Counted from the first letter of the stretch, positions 27,791 to 40,133 are shown. The stretch is DNA of 64,000 nucleotides from Ilex aquifolium (GCA_951799425.1 OX637391.1:19392551-19456550); one strand, 5' to 3'. Notes: generated from the sequence alone by a model not told the origin. Numbers and translations: made by a program.

Positions 27791-28175
27791 ACACTAGAAT
27801 ATATATAAACACACACACATGATTACACCAAAACACACATACATACAGTAATACATAAAAAATACACAAATACACACTAATGCACCAAAACACACATATA
27901 CACCGGACCTGGGCCCAGACTGGACTTGGACCCAAACATAGACCCAACTCGAACTCAAACCCGGACTCGACCCTGTACCTAGACTCGACTCGGACCTTGG
28001 ACCTCGACCCTAGACCCAGACCTAGACCTGGACCTGTGTGTGTATGTGTATGTGCATATTTGTGTAGTAGTTTGTGTATTTTGGCATATTAATATGTGTG
28101 TGTATGTATATTTTGATGTGCTAATGTATGCGTGTGTATTTTTGGTGTTCTATTATATGAGTTTGTATTTTTTTT
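27588..28175. repeat. Compound foldback satellite: CA minisatellite, GACCYR hexamers, GT minisatellite
   Basis: 27588-27900 is a minisatellite of CTAATACACCAAAACACACA units. 27901-28037 is a degenerate hexamer array (GGACCT/GACCCA/GACTCG). 28035-28175 is the inverted counterpart of the first part (GTGTGTATTTTGGCATATTA units). The whole can fold back with the hexamers as the loop. The same hexamer-plus-GT arrangement in reverse orientation lies at 54880-55150. Confidence 0.7.
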
Positions 28176-28184
28176 TTGTTTACT

Positions 28185-28570
28185 TTTGATGTATAGCAAT
28201 GCACCATGTGCGTTGCACGTGAATAGTTTTCGTATACAACAATTAATAAAAAGTGTTAGGTATATGTGTACTTGAATTAAATATCATATTAAATTTATCA
28301 AACTTATTTTTTCATCGCTCATACTTTATTATATAATTATGAAAACTTTGTATGTGTCCCAAGATTTGTTGTTCTAATTATAAGAAAAAAGAATAAAAAC
28401 TAGTTAGAATTCGATTTTTGTAGAATTTTGTGATTGATAATGATTTTTAGTGATGTTTGAAAAATAATTTTTTTTTTGAAATTCATTGGATTCCACTTTA
28501 TAATTCATTGAATAAAATAAAAATAAATACTAATCATATTTGGAACTTTTTTCCACGTCGAATATGTTTA
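28185..28570 (-). mobile_element. Helitron-like element fragment (copy 2)
   Basis: This is similar to the reverse complement of 20180-20546, including the hairpin ACGTGCAACGCAC (28206-28218) and the GCATTGCTATA tail. The 5' part is missing. Flanked on the right by an unrelated CTATCGGTAGAAC repeat. Confidence 0.5.
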
Positions 28571-28715
28571 ACTACCGGTAGGACTTCTCTAATTAAAAAG
28601 ATGTAAACTTCTGTAAGTTTTGCTATCAGTAGAACTGTATTACTATCGGTAGAACCTTTATTTTTCTGCCTTCCTATCGGAATAATACCTATCGGTAGAA
28701 CTTCTCTTTTCTTCT
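28571..28715 (+). repeat. Short degenerate array of CTATCGGTAGAACTTCT units
   Basis: About five variants of TATCGGTAGAAC occur between 28573 and 28712, several followed by TTCTCT or TTTATT. Non-coding. Confidence 0.5.
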
Positions 28716-28869
28716 AAAATGCTTCTAAGGCTCCCAAGTTCATCTTCTCCTGAGCAAACTCAATCCCAACCTATCTCTTGTCATTCTATTAATGTTTAAT
28801 CTCAACCTTTACATAAATTAAGGCTTAACATGCAAACTATACTAAGTAAACCGAATTAATACATTAGGA

Positions 28870-29270
28870 AACGTAAAGTGTTTGTCATTATAAATATGCA
28901 TTTTGCCGCTAAAGTGTTTTAGTGATGATTTTTTTGTCGTTACGAGGTGGTCACTAGAAGCTTGTTGCTAATTGTCCATAGTGACAAATTAGAATATTGT
29001 CACTAATTCTACACTTTGTAGTGACAATAATCTTTCATCACTAAAAAAAATAAATTTAGTGACAAATAAAATGGTCACAAAAGACCTAAAAGATTTTTCG
29101 TTAAAAAAGTAATAGCATTACTGAAAGTACAAAAATAGTGATGAGAATATATTGTCATTATAAGCTCCGTTATAGTAACAAATGTTGTCGTCATTAAAAG
29201 TCTACTTCTAGGGACGAATTTTAAATTCATCACCAACTGTGGACCTTTAGTGTCAAATTAATGTATTATC
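28870..29270 (-). mobile_element. CACTA transposon subterminal repeat region
   Basis: Many short direct and inverted copies of TAGTGACAAAT / TTGTCACTAA / TCACTAAA occur here, the pattern of En/Spm subterminal transposase-binding sites. A CACTAGAAG at 28956 could be near the terminus, but similar repeats extend left to about 28880, so the exact end is not fixed. It lies about 2 kb beyond the C-terminal end of the minus-strand CACTA coding relic. Confidence 0.5.
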
Positions 29271-29946
29271 CTGATAAGAGACGTGTTACAAACCCAATAA
29301 TGTATTATCCTGTCATTCACATCCAAACAATATATGACAATTAATATAATAACCTAACCAAAGAACTTAAAATTAATTTTTCTCAAATAAAAATATCATC
29401 CAAGCAAATACAAAATAAGTGTACCATACAAGTGTTTTACCACTTAATAAAAGACACAAGTATGGAAAACAAAGAAATAAAAGCAGCACAAGTGTGGTTT
29501 TATCCGTTGTAAACAACTCGCACCACCAGCAATTAATCTGCACATAAGAACAAAATAAGATGATGTTAGTATGTTTTCAACATCCATAAATAGTTGAAGA
29601 TAAGTGTAACTTTTGTAAAACACACCTGATTAAAATTCGATTGAATGGGCACACCATGTTTTATGTTGGATTTGGAGTGGCCGTCTTTCATTTGCGCTAG
29701 CATTACATCAGTTTAGTGGTATAGGCTTCACGTGTGAGAATGCCATATCAAAATAAAATAATAAAGTGAATAATTTCATATTATAAGAATGCGCTCAATA
29801 GACTTAATCTTTAGCTGTTAGATTAATAAAACATACAAGGCATTAGGTTGTGAACAAGTGAAAACTTATGTGATGCACTGAGACTAGTTAAATGGGTTGG
29901 GTTCGAGTTGAATACTGTTCAACACGAACCTATATATTTATGTATA

Positions 29947-29978
<32 letters not shown>

Positions 29979-31290
29979 ATGTATTGTTTGTTAAATTTTG
30001 CATATTTGATGGAAAAAATTAACAAAAAATTAATTTTTTTTTAAATTGTAGAATTTAATTTTGTTCGTTGGATATATTTAACGATTGGAGATTCTTGTAA
30101 ATCAATCTCAAGCATAGGGGTATAAAGGTAAAAGACATATTTATGTTATTCCCGTCACTCGACACATTGACAATGGTTGTCAATGAAGATTCGAAAACAG
30201 AGAGATGAAAATTTGAGTCGATTACCTGTCAGTGATTTTTTTTTTTTTTTAACTTGCCCGAAAAAAACCCATGAATTAAACTAGTGTATTTCAATTTAGA
30301 ATAAAAAACAGAGAGATGGAGATGGTGGTTACACAAATTTGATTCGCTTTGAGGTTTCAATTTACTTTTTAGAATTTTTTAAATTGAATTCATCAGTGGT
30401 TAGTCACTTGTTTATTCAGTCAACTGATTGTTATATTCAGGATTAATAAGGATGTTAATTTTGGACCAACACATAATTAATGGTTATGGTTGACTAATTC
30501 TTTACACAAATTTGAACAAAGACACAACTTGCTAACACAAACAATAAATGGATAAAATAAGTAGAAAACACGAATAAACCGAAGTTGACCAGATAAACAC
30601 ATTTAACAGGTATTGCCCTGTCATTCTAGAAATAATCTAATAAGAGATGTATCACAAACCCAATAGTGTAATGCCATGTCATTTACATCCAAGCAATATA
30701 TGACAATTAATATAACTCAACCAAACAACTTAATATTAATTTTTCTCAAATAAAAATATCATCCAACCAAATACAAAATAAGTGTACGAAACAAGTATAA
30801 TTTCCACTGAATAAAAGACATAAGTACGGAAAAGAAATATAAAAAAGAGGCACAAGTGTGGTTTTTGTCTATTTTAAACAACACGCACCACCAATAATCA
30901 ATCTGCACATAAGAACAAAATAAAATGATGTTCGTATATTTTCAACATGCATAAACTATTGGCGAGGTACCTTTGCATAGATAACATAAAAACAAAGAAA
31001 AAGAACCAAGACAACACCCAAATAGATGTTCCAAAATTTCAAATAAAAAAATTCATTTAAACTAATAAGTACTTCTGGAATGAGGGATAAATCCAAATCC
31101 AAGTCAATTCGGATCAACTCAAACAAACATAACTAGATCTACAACTTATAACGTCAATTTGTCTTTGAAGGATATTATGGTGTATACATGATATAGTGTA
31201 TGTGATGTCCATGTTTCTATTGCAGACATTTAAATGAAAACTATACACTTAATTTTGTAGAAACTATATTAAATGATTACCTTATATTTC
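29263..31290 (-). repeat. CACTA 3' non-coding region with a 340-bp direct repeat
   Basis: 29263-29600 and 30611-30960 are direct copies, for example AACCCAATA, ATATGACAATTAATATAA and CACCACCA..AATTAATCTGCACATAAGAAC. The spacer of about 1 kb contains a (TA)n(TG)n tract at 29946-29980 and a poly-T at 30236-30252. No gene is seen. Confidence 0.6.
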
Positions 31291-31299
31291 TATAGTTAA

Positions 31300-32065
31300 A
31301 AGTTATTTTCACCATCACCATCACCATCGGCACACATATTCTCTTCTTCATCAGTACAATAATCGTTTAGTGTGCCATCTTGTCCATCACTTTCTTCACC
31401 ATTTGAGTCATCTACTCCCTCATTATCCACATCACTTGTACTAATACGATTTTAATTAACGTCATCTCTATTAAATGGCCCCAATTCATTTACTTCTACT
31501 TGAACAATCCCATCAAAAATGCATGACTCATTCTGCTGATATGCTTCATCATTACTGATCACTCCTTCGTCGTCATCTCCTGGCATAGCTTCCACCTCTG
31601 GAACATCAAACACGCTCCTATGTTGCACCTTTTGTTCTACTTGCCAATTTTTGCCTAATTTCGTGTCATTTAGGTAGAACACTTGTTGCGCTAGTACAAA
31701 TGAGTCATTTTTGTACTATTTACGACTGACATTAACACTTGTGAAGTGAGTATCCTTTTGAATCCCTTCTCTTTTATTGTCAAGATCAAACCAATCACAT
31801 TTAAACAGAACAACTCGATTACCCTTGATGTACAGTAACTCAATAACATCAGTAATGACTCCATAAATAGCTTATTGTCATGTTCTCCTTCTACAGTTAA
31901 ACCACTATTTTGACTCTTATGACGGCTGTCATGCTCATTGGTGTGGTACCTAACACCATTAACAATGCAACCTTTATACCTAGTTGCTCGTAAATCTGGA
32001 CCACACGCTAATGCATACAATTGATTAGTAGTTTCTGCAAATTTCAAATTGCGCAATCGTTTCAT
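31300..32065 (-). pseudogene. CACTA transposase C-terminal part (DUF4216-like) with acidic tail
   Basis: Two minus-strand open pieces (32065-31691 and 31682-31452) carry features of the DUF4216 domain found at the C terminus of plant En/Spm-type transposase proteins: ACGPDLRATRYKGC, VNGVRYHTNEHD and, in the second piece, VFYLNDTKLGKNWQV-like sequence and QHRSVFDVPE. The frame is broken between them and again by TAA at 31454-31452, after which an acidic Asp/Glu-rich tail continues to about 31300. It belongs to the same element as the pieces at 40205-42997, from which it is separated by the inserted virus. Confidence 0.75.
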
Positions 32066-32135
32066 CTATAGACAAAATACAATGAAACAAGTAAATAAAT
32101 ATACGATAATATATATATATATAAGCTAAGTATGG

Positions 32136-35100
32136 ATTGACCTAAAGGTTTTGTAGATAAACCTTCAATATTTGTAGTAAAAGGGTATAACAAATAGATG
32201 AAAGGTAATCCTAAGATAACCTGATCTGTCATATCCTTTACTAAGATAAATGATGTTTTAAAACAAACATTATCTTGACAAATATGAGCTTTAGGTAATT
32301 TGTAAGCAACATTCATTTTACTGCCATTAGCAGAACTTAATCTTTCAAGAGTTTTTTCATAAAACTTGGTAGGAACAATTCCTTCTTGAATACAGTTTAC
32401 ATCTGCACCTGTATCAATAAGAGCAATTGTATCAAGTATAAAATCATTGTTAATGATTATTCGTACTTGAGAATACCATTTTTGTAAATTAATTTTATTA
32501 ACAGAATTAATTTGATTATCACTTTGTGAACACCCATCTTGCGATGGCAGCTTTGTTACACCAGAAGTTTCCATCAAAACAGGGAAGGTTACTGGTATCC
32601 GCTGGGAAAGTGTTCGAGTTGATAATTCTGTTTCAGAATCAGATTGTTTAGTATCTGAAACTTTAGGTTCCAGAGGACTGGTATTGGACATTGATAAAAA
32701 ACTCAAATTTTCAGCAAAGATTTTATCTTGTGCTTTTAAATCTTTTATCTCAACTTTTAATTTATTAACTTCACACTGGAGATCTTGTAAAGTGAGTTCT
32801 TTCTTTTTCTCTTTACTAAATCTTTCCATTGTTTTGTTAATACTAATTAATTGTCTTTCATTTGAAAACTGTTTGTTGTTTTTTTTAACAAACAAATCTT
32901 TGAGATTTTTTATATATTTAATTTTAAGTTCAGGATCTTCAATTTTGCTAATCAAATCTATTAAGATTTGTTCTTCAGTTTGATTTGTGATCACCCTAAC
33001 TTTGTTACAACAATTATCCTTACATCCTAATTTGATGTCAGGTTCAGTAGAATTATCTGAATCTTGGTGATCATCATCTGAAGAATCTTCTGGACTACTT
33101 GTGGAGTCTAGAATTTCTTCAATTTCAGGAGCTGGGTTATGTAAACGAAAAATCCTAAGAATTTCTTCCGTTTCATTTTCAGCTAAATTTAACAACTTAA
33201 CTTGTTTTTTAATTGGGCATTCAGGACTAATGTGGCCTGGTTTTCCGCAATTAAAGCATTTAACAACTTCTTGGGCTTTATTTTTACCAGATATCTTCTT
33301 CCTAGAATTTTTCTTAGGATTAGAAGACCTATGGTGTTTTCTTTCAGATTTTTTGTAAAACTCAGATTTTGCAAATCTTTTCTTACCATGATCATGGTGA
33401 GATTTGGATTTAGAATAATGCTTATGTTTTCTATGAGACTTATGTTTTCTGTGACTAGTTGACGGTGCTACCGGAGGAAGACCATATTGTTCACAGAAAT
33501 TTCCCATTTCATACTTAGCTTTATTCTTATCATTTTGTAATTGTTTGCTAAGTTTTAAATCAATACACATCATAAGTCCTTCCTTTTGGATGGTACTAAT
33601 CAACTGGCCATAAGTCAGGGAGTCATATTCTATGATTCCTGTGTCCTTAGCAAGGGCTTCTCTAATCTTATGAGCAAACAAACTTGGTAATCCATTAACA
33701 AATTTTTCTTTCCAAAATGATTTATTACAATCTGCACGGTTCATTACCCGTGAAACACAAACATCTTTGTACCATCTGAAATCACTAAGTGTGGGACACT
33801 TAAGATTACTAAGCTGGTCATGGATCCTAGCTTCAATGTTACTAGGGGTTCCAACAAAATGTTTAATTATAGTGAAAATTAAGGTATTTAAACCATCAGA
33901 TTTTGCTTTTCCAATTCTTTCATTAAAAACTGGAATACCTTCTTCATTTAAAACAACAGCATGTTTAATATTTTCCTTAGAATCTTGGGTAAGATAATTA
34001 TCCCACCAACTTCTAAGAACATCAGTGAATCCTGAGGCAATTAGTTCAACTAAGTCTGGCTCGGGAGTATCTTGGTTAGTAACATAACTATTAATAACCA
34101 TAGACATGTGATGAATTTTATTCAAAATTTCTTGTTCACTTAAACCATCTATGTTCCATTCATAGAGTTTGTTAGACTGAACAGAAAATTGGTTTGAGAT
34201 ATTTTTTTCTTCAAATTGTAAATCAGGAGGTGTAGGCCTGGGGTACCAGTTTTTTGTGGTACTGGTTGGATTTACATTTGGAAAAACTAATTTATTAATT
34301 TGTTGAGTTTCAAAAGCTTTTTCCAACTCTCTAATCTCAGGATCAGAAAAACTTTCATCAGTGCTGGTTTCTGCATCTGAAGTTTGATTAATGACAGTTA
34401 CTTGGGAGGTTCCTGATGTCTCTGGATGGGCATCTAACTTCCTGAGTAATTGGTCAATCTTCTGAATTCTAAGTGTATCAGCAATTCCTAACTTAGATCT
34501 GTCTTCAGGCAAGGTAACTAAAGGTTTCTCTAATTTACTACCTGTAGATGTCAATTCAATTTTATCAATCTTTGTTTCAATTTTATCTAACTGTCTTCCT
34601 ATGGTAACTAGGCTTTGGTTAGTAAAATTGGTTTGTTCAACAATTTTCTTTTCAAATTTTGCCAAACTATTTTGCTCTGCAGTCTTCTTGTCTGATTCAC
34701 TAGAGGGAACCTTAAAGGGAGACGCAGTAAGTTGAGTATCAGCATGTGTAAAGCAAAAAGTTTCAGTGGGAGGATGACTAGAGGACACAGTTCCTGAGTC
34801 AACAGTATTCCACTTGTGTTTTGTTATGACTTTTAAATCTTTACAACAGGAATCAACATAATCAAAAAATTGAATTTCAGATTCTAATTTGTGCATTGTT
34901 TTTACCCATTGAATTTTAATTTCTTGGATCTGTTGAGAATTAAATCTTTTAAAGAAATCTTCCTTTTTGGATTCATTTTCTTTAGATTCAATTTCTTTCA
35001 TTAATCTAAACATATTGGGCATAAAACATAAATTAGATTCTTTCTTAATAACTCTGAGTTGATGATGGATAGGTTCATCAACACGACTTTCTAATTCACT

Positions 35101-36231
35101 CCTAGAAGGACTAAGAGTAGGAGATGGAGTAAAATCATCTTCTTTCTTGTCTTCTTTGAATCTGGAACTATAAGGAGTGTAAAGAGGTCTGCTAATCTGG
35201 GGTGAAGAATTATCAATTCCTTTCATTTTTAATCTTCGATCTATCTCTTCAGCAATTTCCTTATCTCTTTTGGAGATTCTGGAAGATTCAGATCTTCTGC
35301 CTTCATTGATCTGAATTGGTTTATTAAACAAATTTGGAGGAATGGAAGATGTACTAGATCTACGTGATCCAGTATCACCAAATGAAATTCTCACTGAACC
35401 ATCAGTTAATTGGTGAATGTTATCTATCCTAGTGGTAGAAACTTCACAATCTTTTTCAAAATTTTCATTTTCAACTGTCCATTGTTCTGGAAGAGTTACA
35501 TCTTTCCATAGAATTCTTTTAGGAGTTTGGATATTTGAATTTGGAGTACTAGCTTGTAACAACAAAGTACTATCTGTAGGACTTTTACATAATGCATTGA
35601 CATTTAAATTTGTTTTCATGCATTTGTAATAGATTCTATAAATAAGAACAATAGAATCAGTATTTGCTTCAAGTCTAGTAATATCACCAAATAATTTGAT
35701 TCCTAGAGTGAGTGCTTTGTAAGTGTTCTTACAAGTTAGACTCAAAGTAAAATCTGGGAAACAATTAAAATATACAGGTCCTTGGTGAAGGCCTGACTCC
35801 ATAATTCCTAAGAGACTAGGTTCATAGTCGATAAACCTACCATCTCTTAAAGTTAGTAAAACTGCAGCATTTTTTCCTTTAGTTAATAAAGGTTTAATTG
35901 CAATTTGGACAAGACCTAAATGGATAAATTTAAATCCTTTGGATCTGTGATTTTCCAGTATCTTCTTATCAAGAAGTCTGACAATTTCTTCATCATTTTT
36001 TAAAGGATGAACTTGTTCAACAGTTTTAACTTGCAATTCTTCATTAAATGCTGTTGGCATCCAACTTGTTTGGTAAATTTCCTTTTTAGGAACCTTAGGA
36101 ATATTCCATCCTAACCAATTAGATTGTTTAATTTCACATTCAAAATCTTCTTCATTTACTATATTAGGTATAGTACTGGATGAAGATCTAGATGAGCTAA
36201 TTGTGGAATTAGATCTAAACATTCTATTCAT
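32136..36231 (-). CDS. Caulimovirid polyprotein: movement, coat and protease parts, RT missing
   Basis: One uninterrupted frame of about 1,365 viral codons starts at the ATG at 36231. Approximate order: 30K-type movement domain (residues 40-230), long Ser/Lys/Glu-rich linker, coat-like region (about 740-960), Lys/His-rich basic stretch (about 924-954), zinc knuckle CX2CX4HX4C (about 991-1004), acidic Ser/Asp stretch (1040-1065), short coiled coil (about 1147-1173) and retropepsin motif DTGAD (about 1272) with a later ILGLPF. In relatives the frame continues into reverse transcriptase. Here homology stops near 32136 and about two dozen codons of TA-repeat-derived sequence follow to a stop at 32062. 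The frame is otherwise undamaged, which argues for a fairly recent insertion or purging of stops. It lies about 310 bases downstream of the primer site. Confidence 0.85.
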
Positions 36232-36528
36232 AGTTAAATCAAAATTTCTTCAATTTTATAAATCAAAAATAAGTTTTAACCACATGATGCATACCCCCTA
36301 ACATTCATGAACCCTCAGTTTCTCGCCTAAAATTCCCTAGACTGCCACACCTGGACTTACAAATGGGAAAACAAAGAGGCTTACACACTCTTGGATTTAA
36401 GACAAAGGATAGGTGATCAGGTTAAGAAAAAACTTATAACTGATTTAATGGAATTGAAAGAAATAGAGATTTAATATAAATAAGAGTGTCCAAATGTAAT
36501 TTCACGACTGGCTTCCAGGTCGTCATAT

Positions 36529-36541
36529 GGCTCTGATACCA
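36529..36541 (-). promoter_or_regulatory. Viral tRNA-Met primer-binding site
   Basis: The minus strand reads TGGTATCAGAGCC, the consensus minus-strand DNA primer site of Caulimoviridae, complementary to the 3' end of initiator tRNA-Met. It lies between the promoter (about 36985) and the polyprotein start (36231), as expected for the pregenomic RNA leader. Confidence 0.85.
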
Positions 36542-36978
36542 AAATAAAAAGCGGATGAAGGAAGAAGATCTGAACAGATGAATTTAAACAAATAAATTGA
36601 TAATGAGAGAATAGACCCAGAATACAATGGATCTAGGAGGGGTATCTTCTGTTCTTACAGTTACTGCAACAACAGCATAATCATTTGAGGGCATAGCAAA
36701 TTCACAAGGAATTTTGTAAACTGAAATAGCCATGAGAATCACAAGCTGTAGATATAAACAAATCTTCAAATATATATATGAAAATTACAAACAAGCAATA
36801 CTTACAACACTAGCACTTAGAGGGCCAGTGGAAATAAGATTGCGAAACTGAAATCTGCTTTGTAGGCCAAATTAAAGCTCTTCATTTGAGGCTTACAAAT
36901 ATCAGATAAGGTAGGAGAGTAAAATTTTAAGGCTTGTAGTAGTCTAACAAGACTTACTTACAACTGAAAATCTGAAAT

Positions 36979-36990
36979 CCTTATATAGGC
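36979..36990 (-). promoter_or_regulatory. Viral TATA box for pregenomic RNA
   Basis: The minus strand reads GCCTATATAAGG, a strong pararetrovirus-type TATA box, about 750 bases upstream of the polyprotein ATG and downstream of the end of the second ORF. Transcription start is expected about 30 bases downstream, near 36950. Activity in the host is not known. Confidence 0.6.
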
Positions 36991-37367
36991 GTAAGGATTT
37001 CTGAAGCAATCCTTTCCTTTTGAAATTAAATCTAGGTAAAATGCTTTCACCTCTTGCTTTCGGCTGAAAGGTGGGGTAAGTAGCTTTTACTTAGGGTAAA
37101 TTTGACAAATGGCTGACAAAAAGGACTGGTAGGTCCAAAGGTGTCAGGGAATCTGACTTTCGGTGGAAAGTAAGGGTAGACTGCTTTTACTTTTGGAAAA
37201 GCATGCTGAAAGTGAATCTGTCGGTAACTTTACTTGGGGAAAGCACCGAAAAATCTCGAGAAAATTTGTGATAATCTTATCTTTACATGTGATAGACAGC
37301 TTTTCCCTCTTGTGTGAGAAGAGAGTAGTGAGTGAAGCTATCACACCTAAAAATGGGTATCACTATA

Positions 37368-38540
37368 TCACGGGATAGTGATATCTACATCTGAATCTAG
37401 ATCATCATATCCTTCATATGGATCCTGGGCATCCTGTAGTGGGGATGGAGTGACGGATCCTTCAGAGGAATTTGGAGATGATGAACTATGGCTGGCAACT
37501 GCTGCCTGCTGAATCAAATCTTGGGCCATCTTGAGAAGCTCTGCTGCTGATGGCTGAACCTGTTTGCCAGAGCCCTTTGATGAGGACTTTCTTGGCTTAA
37601 TCTTAGAAATTGTAGAAGGTCCTGAGGATTCTTTGGGCTCATCTGTGGAGCTTTTCAAAATGGGCAGGGCCTTTCTGACTGGAGTGGAAGGAGGCAAGGC
37701 TGTAGGGACCACTTGTGGGGTCGGAACCTTGACCGGGAAATCACTCTGAATTGTAGAAATAATGGTGTCAAAGGAGAACCTGGGCCACCATTTAACGGAG
37801 AACTGTCTGACAACATAATGATCAATAATCTGCCATTGCCATCTGCAAATCCAAGGAATCCTGTACCTGCAAACAAACGTTAGCAAATCGGGAATTGGGA
37901 AAAGGGACTGTTGTTTACTAGGAGTAAAAGCAGAGCAGAAGTAGGAATATTGATCTTGAAGATCAATAGGAAAGATTTCAAGAATGGGGCCGTGAACTTG
38001 CCACCATCTTACAAACCAGGAAGGAATCTGGCTTTTGAAATCTTTATCAAACTGAATGAACCAGGAATGAGTGGATGACTCACCCTGATAGAGCATAAGA
38101 GTAGTCCATGACTCAATGTAGTCATAATAACTGAATCTCTTATGAGTACCTGAGAGATCTCGGAGAGAAGAAGGGTGAGATCCCCAATCTTTAACTGATA
38201 AAATCTTTTTAATATAAAGAGAATGAAAAGCAGCTTTACTGGGGTCATTCTTATCTGGGATAGCTTTGATATGAACTGACTCAGTAAGAAACAAGATATC
38301 TTTGTGAAATTCAAAAGTTCTTTCTGGATCACGAGGGACAAAAGTCCAACCTTCTCCAAGATAAGCTTTAACTAAAATTTCAACATCTGTGATATGAGCA
38401 TGAGCTGGCTCTATAGCAAAGACATTGTGGAAATTTGGTTTATCAATAAAATCTGATTTTGGGCCTTTTGGGTAAAGAGGTCCGGATCTATAATATGGAT
38501 TTGAAAGCTGGGTAGTATCTGGTGGTGCCATTTGGGCCAT
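37368..38540 (-). CDS. Caulimovirid second ORF, unknown function
   Basis: The minus-strand frame ends at 37368; the first plausible in-frame Met is at 38540 (about 390 codons), although the frame stays open to 38660 through sequence belonging to the inverted RT block. The N-terminal two thirds is Trp/Phe/Tyr-rich and globular-looking, with a cluster WFVRWWQVHGP. The C-terminal third is Ser/Pro/Lys-rich with a short helix (AAELLKMAQDLIQQAA) and an acidic end. I do not recognise a domain. Its place between RT-RNase H and the promoter on the circular map matches the second ORF of florendovirus-like genomes, whose function is not established. Its N-terminal beginning seems displaced to 40102-40135 by the inversion. 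Confidence 0.65.
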   Translation of the reverse strand: MAQMAPPDTTQLSNPYYRSGPLYPKGPKSDFIDKPNFHNVFAIEPAHAHITDVEILVKAYLGEGWTFVPRDPERTFEFHKDILFLTESVHIKAIPDKNDPSKAAFHSLYIKKILSVKDWGSHPSSLRDLSGTHKRFSYYDYIESWTTLMLYQGESSTHSWFIQFDKDFKSQIPSWFVRWWQVHGPILEIFPIDLQDQYSYFCSAFTPSKQQSLFPIPDLLTFVCRYRIPWICRWQWQIIDHYVVRQFSVKWWPRFSFDTIISTIQSDFPVKVPTPQVVPTALPPSTPVRKALPILKSSTDEPKESSGPSTISKIKPRKSSSKGSGKQVQPSAAELLKMAQDLIQQAAVASHSSSSPNSSEGSVTPSPLQDAQDPYEGYDDLDSDVDITIP

Positions 38541-38589
38541 TTGGGAAAATGTAGCAATTGGGACAATTGTGGGCCTATGGTGGTGACTG

Positions 38590-40124
38590 ACAGGTCTACC
38601 AAGAGGCTGGAATTGAAATTTCTTCAAGAAGAAATAAATCACAAAAGAATTTCTGATCAATTGACTGATCCAATTTTAGTTGAAAAAATTAGCCAATTTC
38701 AACAAAAAATTAAAGATGAAGTTTGCTCTAATCTTCCTACAGCCTTTTGGCATAGGAAAAAGCATAGTGTGAAACTTCCCTACATTAAAGGATTCAGTGA
38801 AAAAGATATTCCCACTAAATCAAGACCAATTCAAATGAATCATGATTTAATGGAAACTTGCAAAAAAGAAATTTCTGAATTGCTAAAAAATGGAATTATT
38901 AGCAAGTCAAAATCCCCTTGGTCTTGTCCAGCTTTCTATGTTATGAAAAATGCAGAACTAGAAAGAGGCACACCAAGACTTGTTATTAATTATAAACCTT
39001 TAAATGCTGTTTTGGAATGGATCAGGTATCCTATTCCTAATAAGCAAGATCTAATTAAAAGATTAAAAAATTCTGTTATATTTTCAAAGTTTGATTTGAA
39101 AAGTGGATATTGGCAAATACTGATATCTCCTGAAGATAGGTATAAAACTGCATTCACAACACCTTTTGGTCATTATGAATGGAATGTTGTACCTTTTGGT
39201 TTAAAAAATGCACCAAGTGAATTTCAAAATATTATCAATGAAATTTTTAATCATTTAAGTCATTGTTCTATCACCTATATTGATGATATTCTCATCTTTA
39301 GCAGATCCATTGAAGAACATTGGAAACACTTAAATGCATTTTTAGAGACAGTTAGACATAGTGGTCTAGTCATCTCTGCCAGAAAAATCAAATTGTTTCA
39401 GACTTCGGTCAGATTCCTTGGATATGATATCCAAAATTCCACCATTGTTCCTATCAGTAGGGCTATTCAGTTTGCTGATAAATTCCCTGATCAAATTCTT
39501 GATAAAACTCAACTTCAAAGATTTTTAGGTTCCCTGAATTATGTTTCTGACTTTTATCAAAATCTCAGATCATCAGTTAAACCTCTATATGACAGACTCA
39601 AAGGAAATCCTTCTCCTTGGACTTCTGAACATACATCCATTGTCCAGCAAGTCAAAAAATATATCAAAACATTGCCTTGCCTCGGAATTCCTTCAGTTGA
39701 CTCTTTTAAAATTATTCAAACTGATGCCTCCGACATTGGATACGGTGGTATTCTCCTTCAGAAAGAATCTCCAAATTCTTCTGAACAAATTGTTCGTTTT
39801 TATTCCGGAATTTGGAATAAAGCACAAGCCAATTATAGCACTATTAAAAAAGAAATTTTAGCTATTGTCCTGTGTATCTCAAAATTCCAGGATGATATTT
39901 TAAATCAAAAATTTCTTGTGCGTGTTGATTGCAAATCTGCTAAATACGTACTTGAAAAAGATGTTCAAAATATTGCTAGTAAGCAAATTTTTGCTAGATG
40001 ACAAGCTATTTTGAGTATTTTTGATTTTGATATAGAGTATATTAAGGGCAGTAATAACTGCATACCTGATTTCCTAACTCGTGAATTTTTGCAGGAACCA
40101 AATGGCGGACAGCAAGTCCCATAA
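38590..40124 (+). pseudogene. Caulimovirid reverse transcriptase-RNase H block, inverted, with nonsense codon
   Basis: The plus-strand frame covers the RT fingers and palm (motif YIDDILIF at 39276-39299), connection and RNase H (catalytic QTDAS at about 39718; YSTIKKE near 39835). An in-frame TGA at 39999-40001 replaces a codon that is normally Trp just after IFAR, and the same frame then runs 40 more codons to TAA at 40122-40124. Otherwise the frame is open. Viral homology starts close to 38590-38610, and the upstream Met codons belong to sequence of the opposite-strand ORF. The block lacks its own protease and promoter, so it cannot be expressed in the normal way. At 40102 an overlapping ATG in another frame resembles the start of the second ORF, cut off by the TA repeat. 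Confidence 0.85.
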
Positions 40125-40133
40125 ATCTGGTAC

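Noticed and set aside
32684..35629. Plus-strand open frames within the viral polyprotein
   Set aside because: Shadows of the long minus-strand coding frame.
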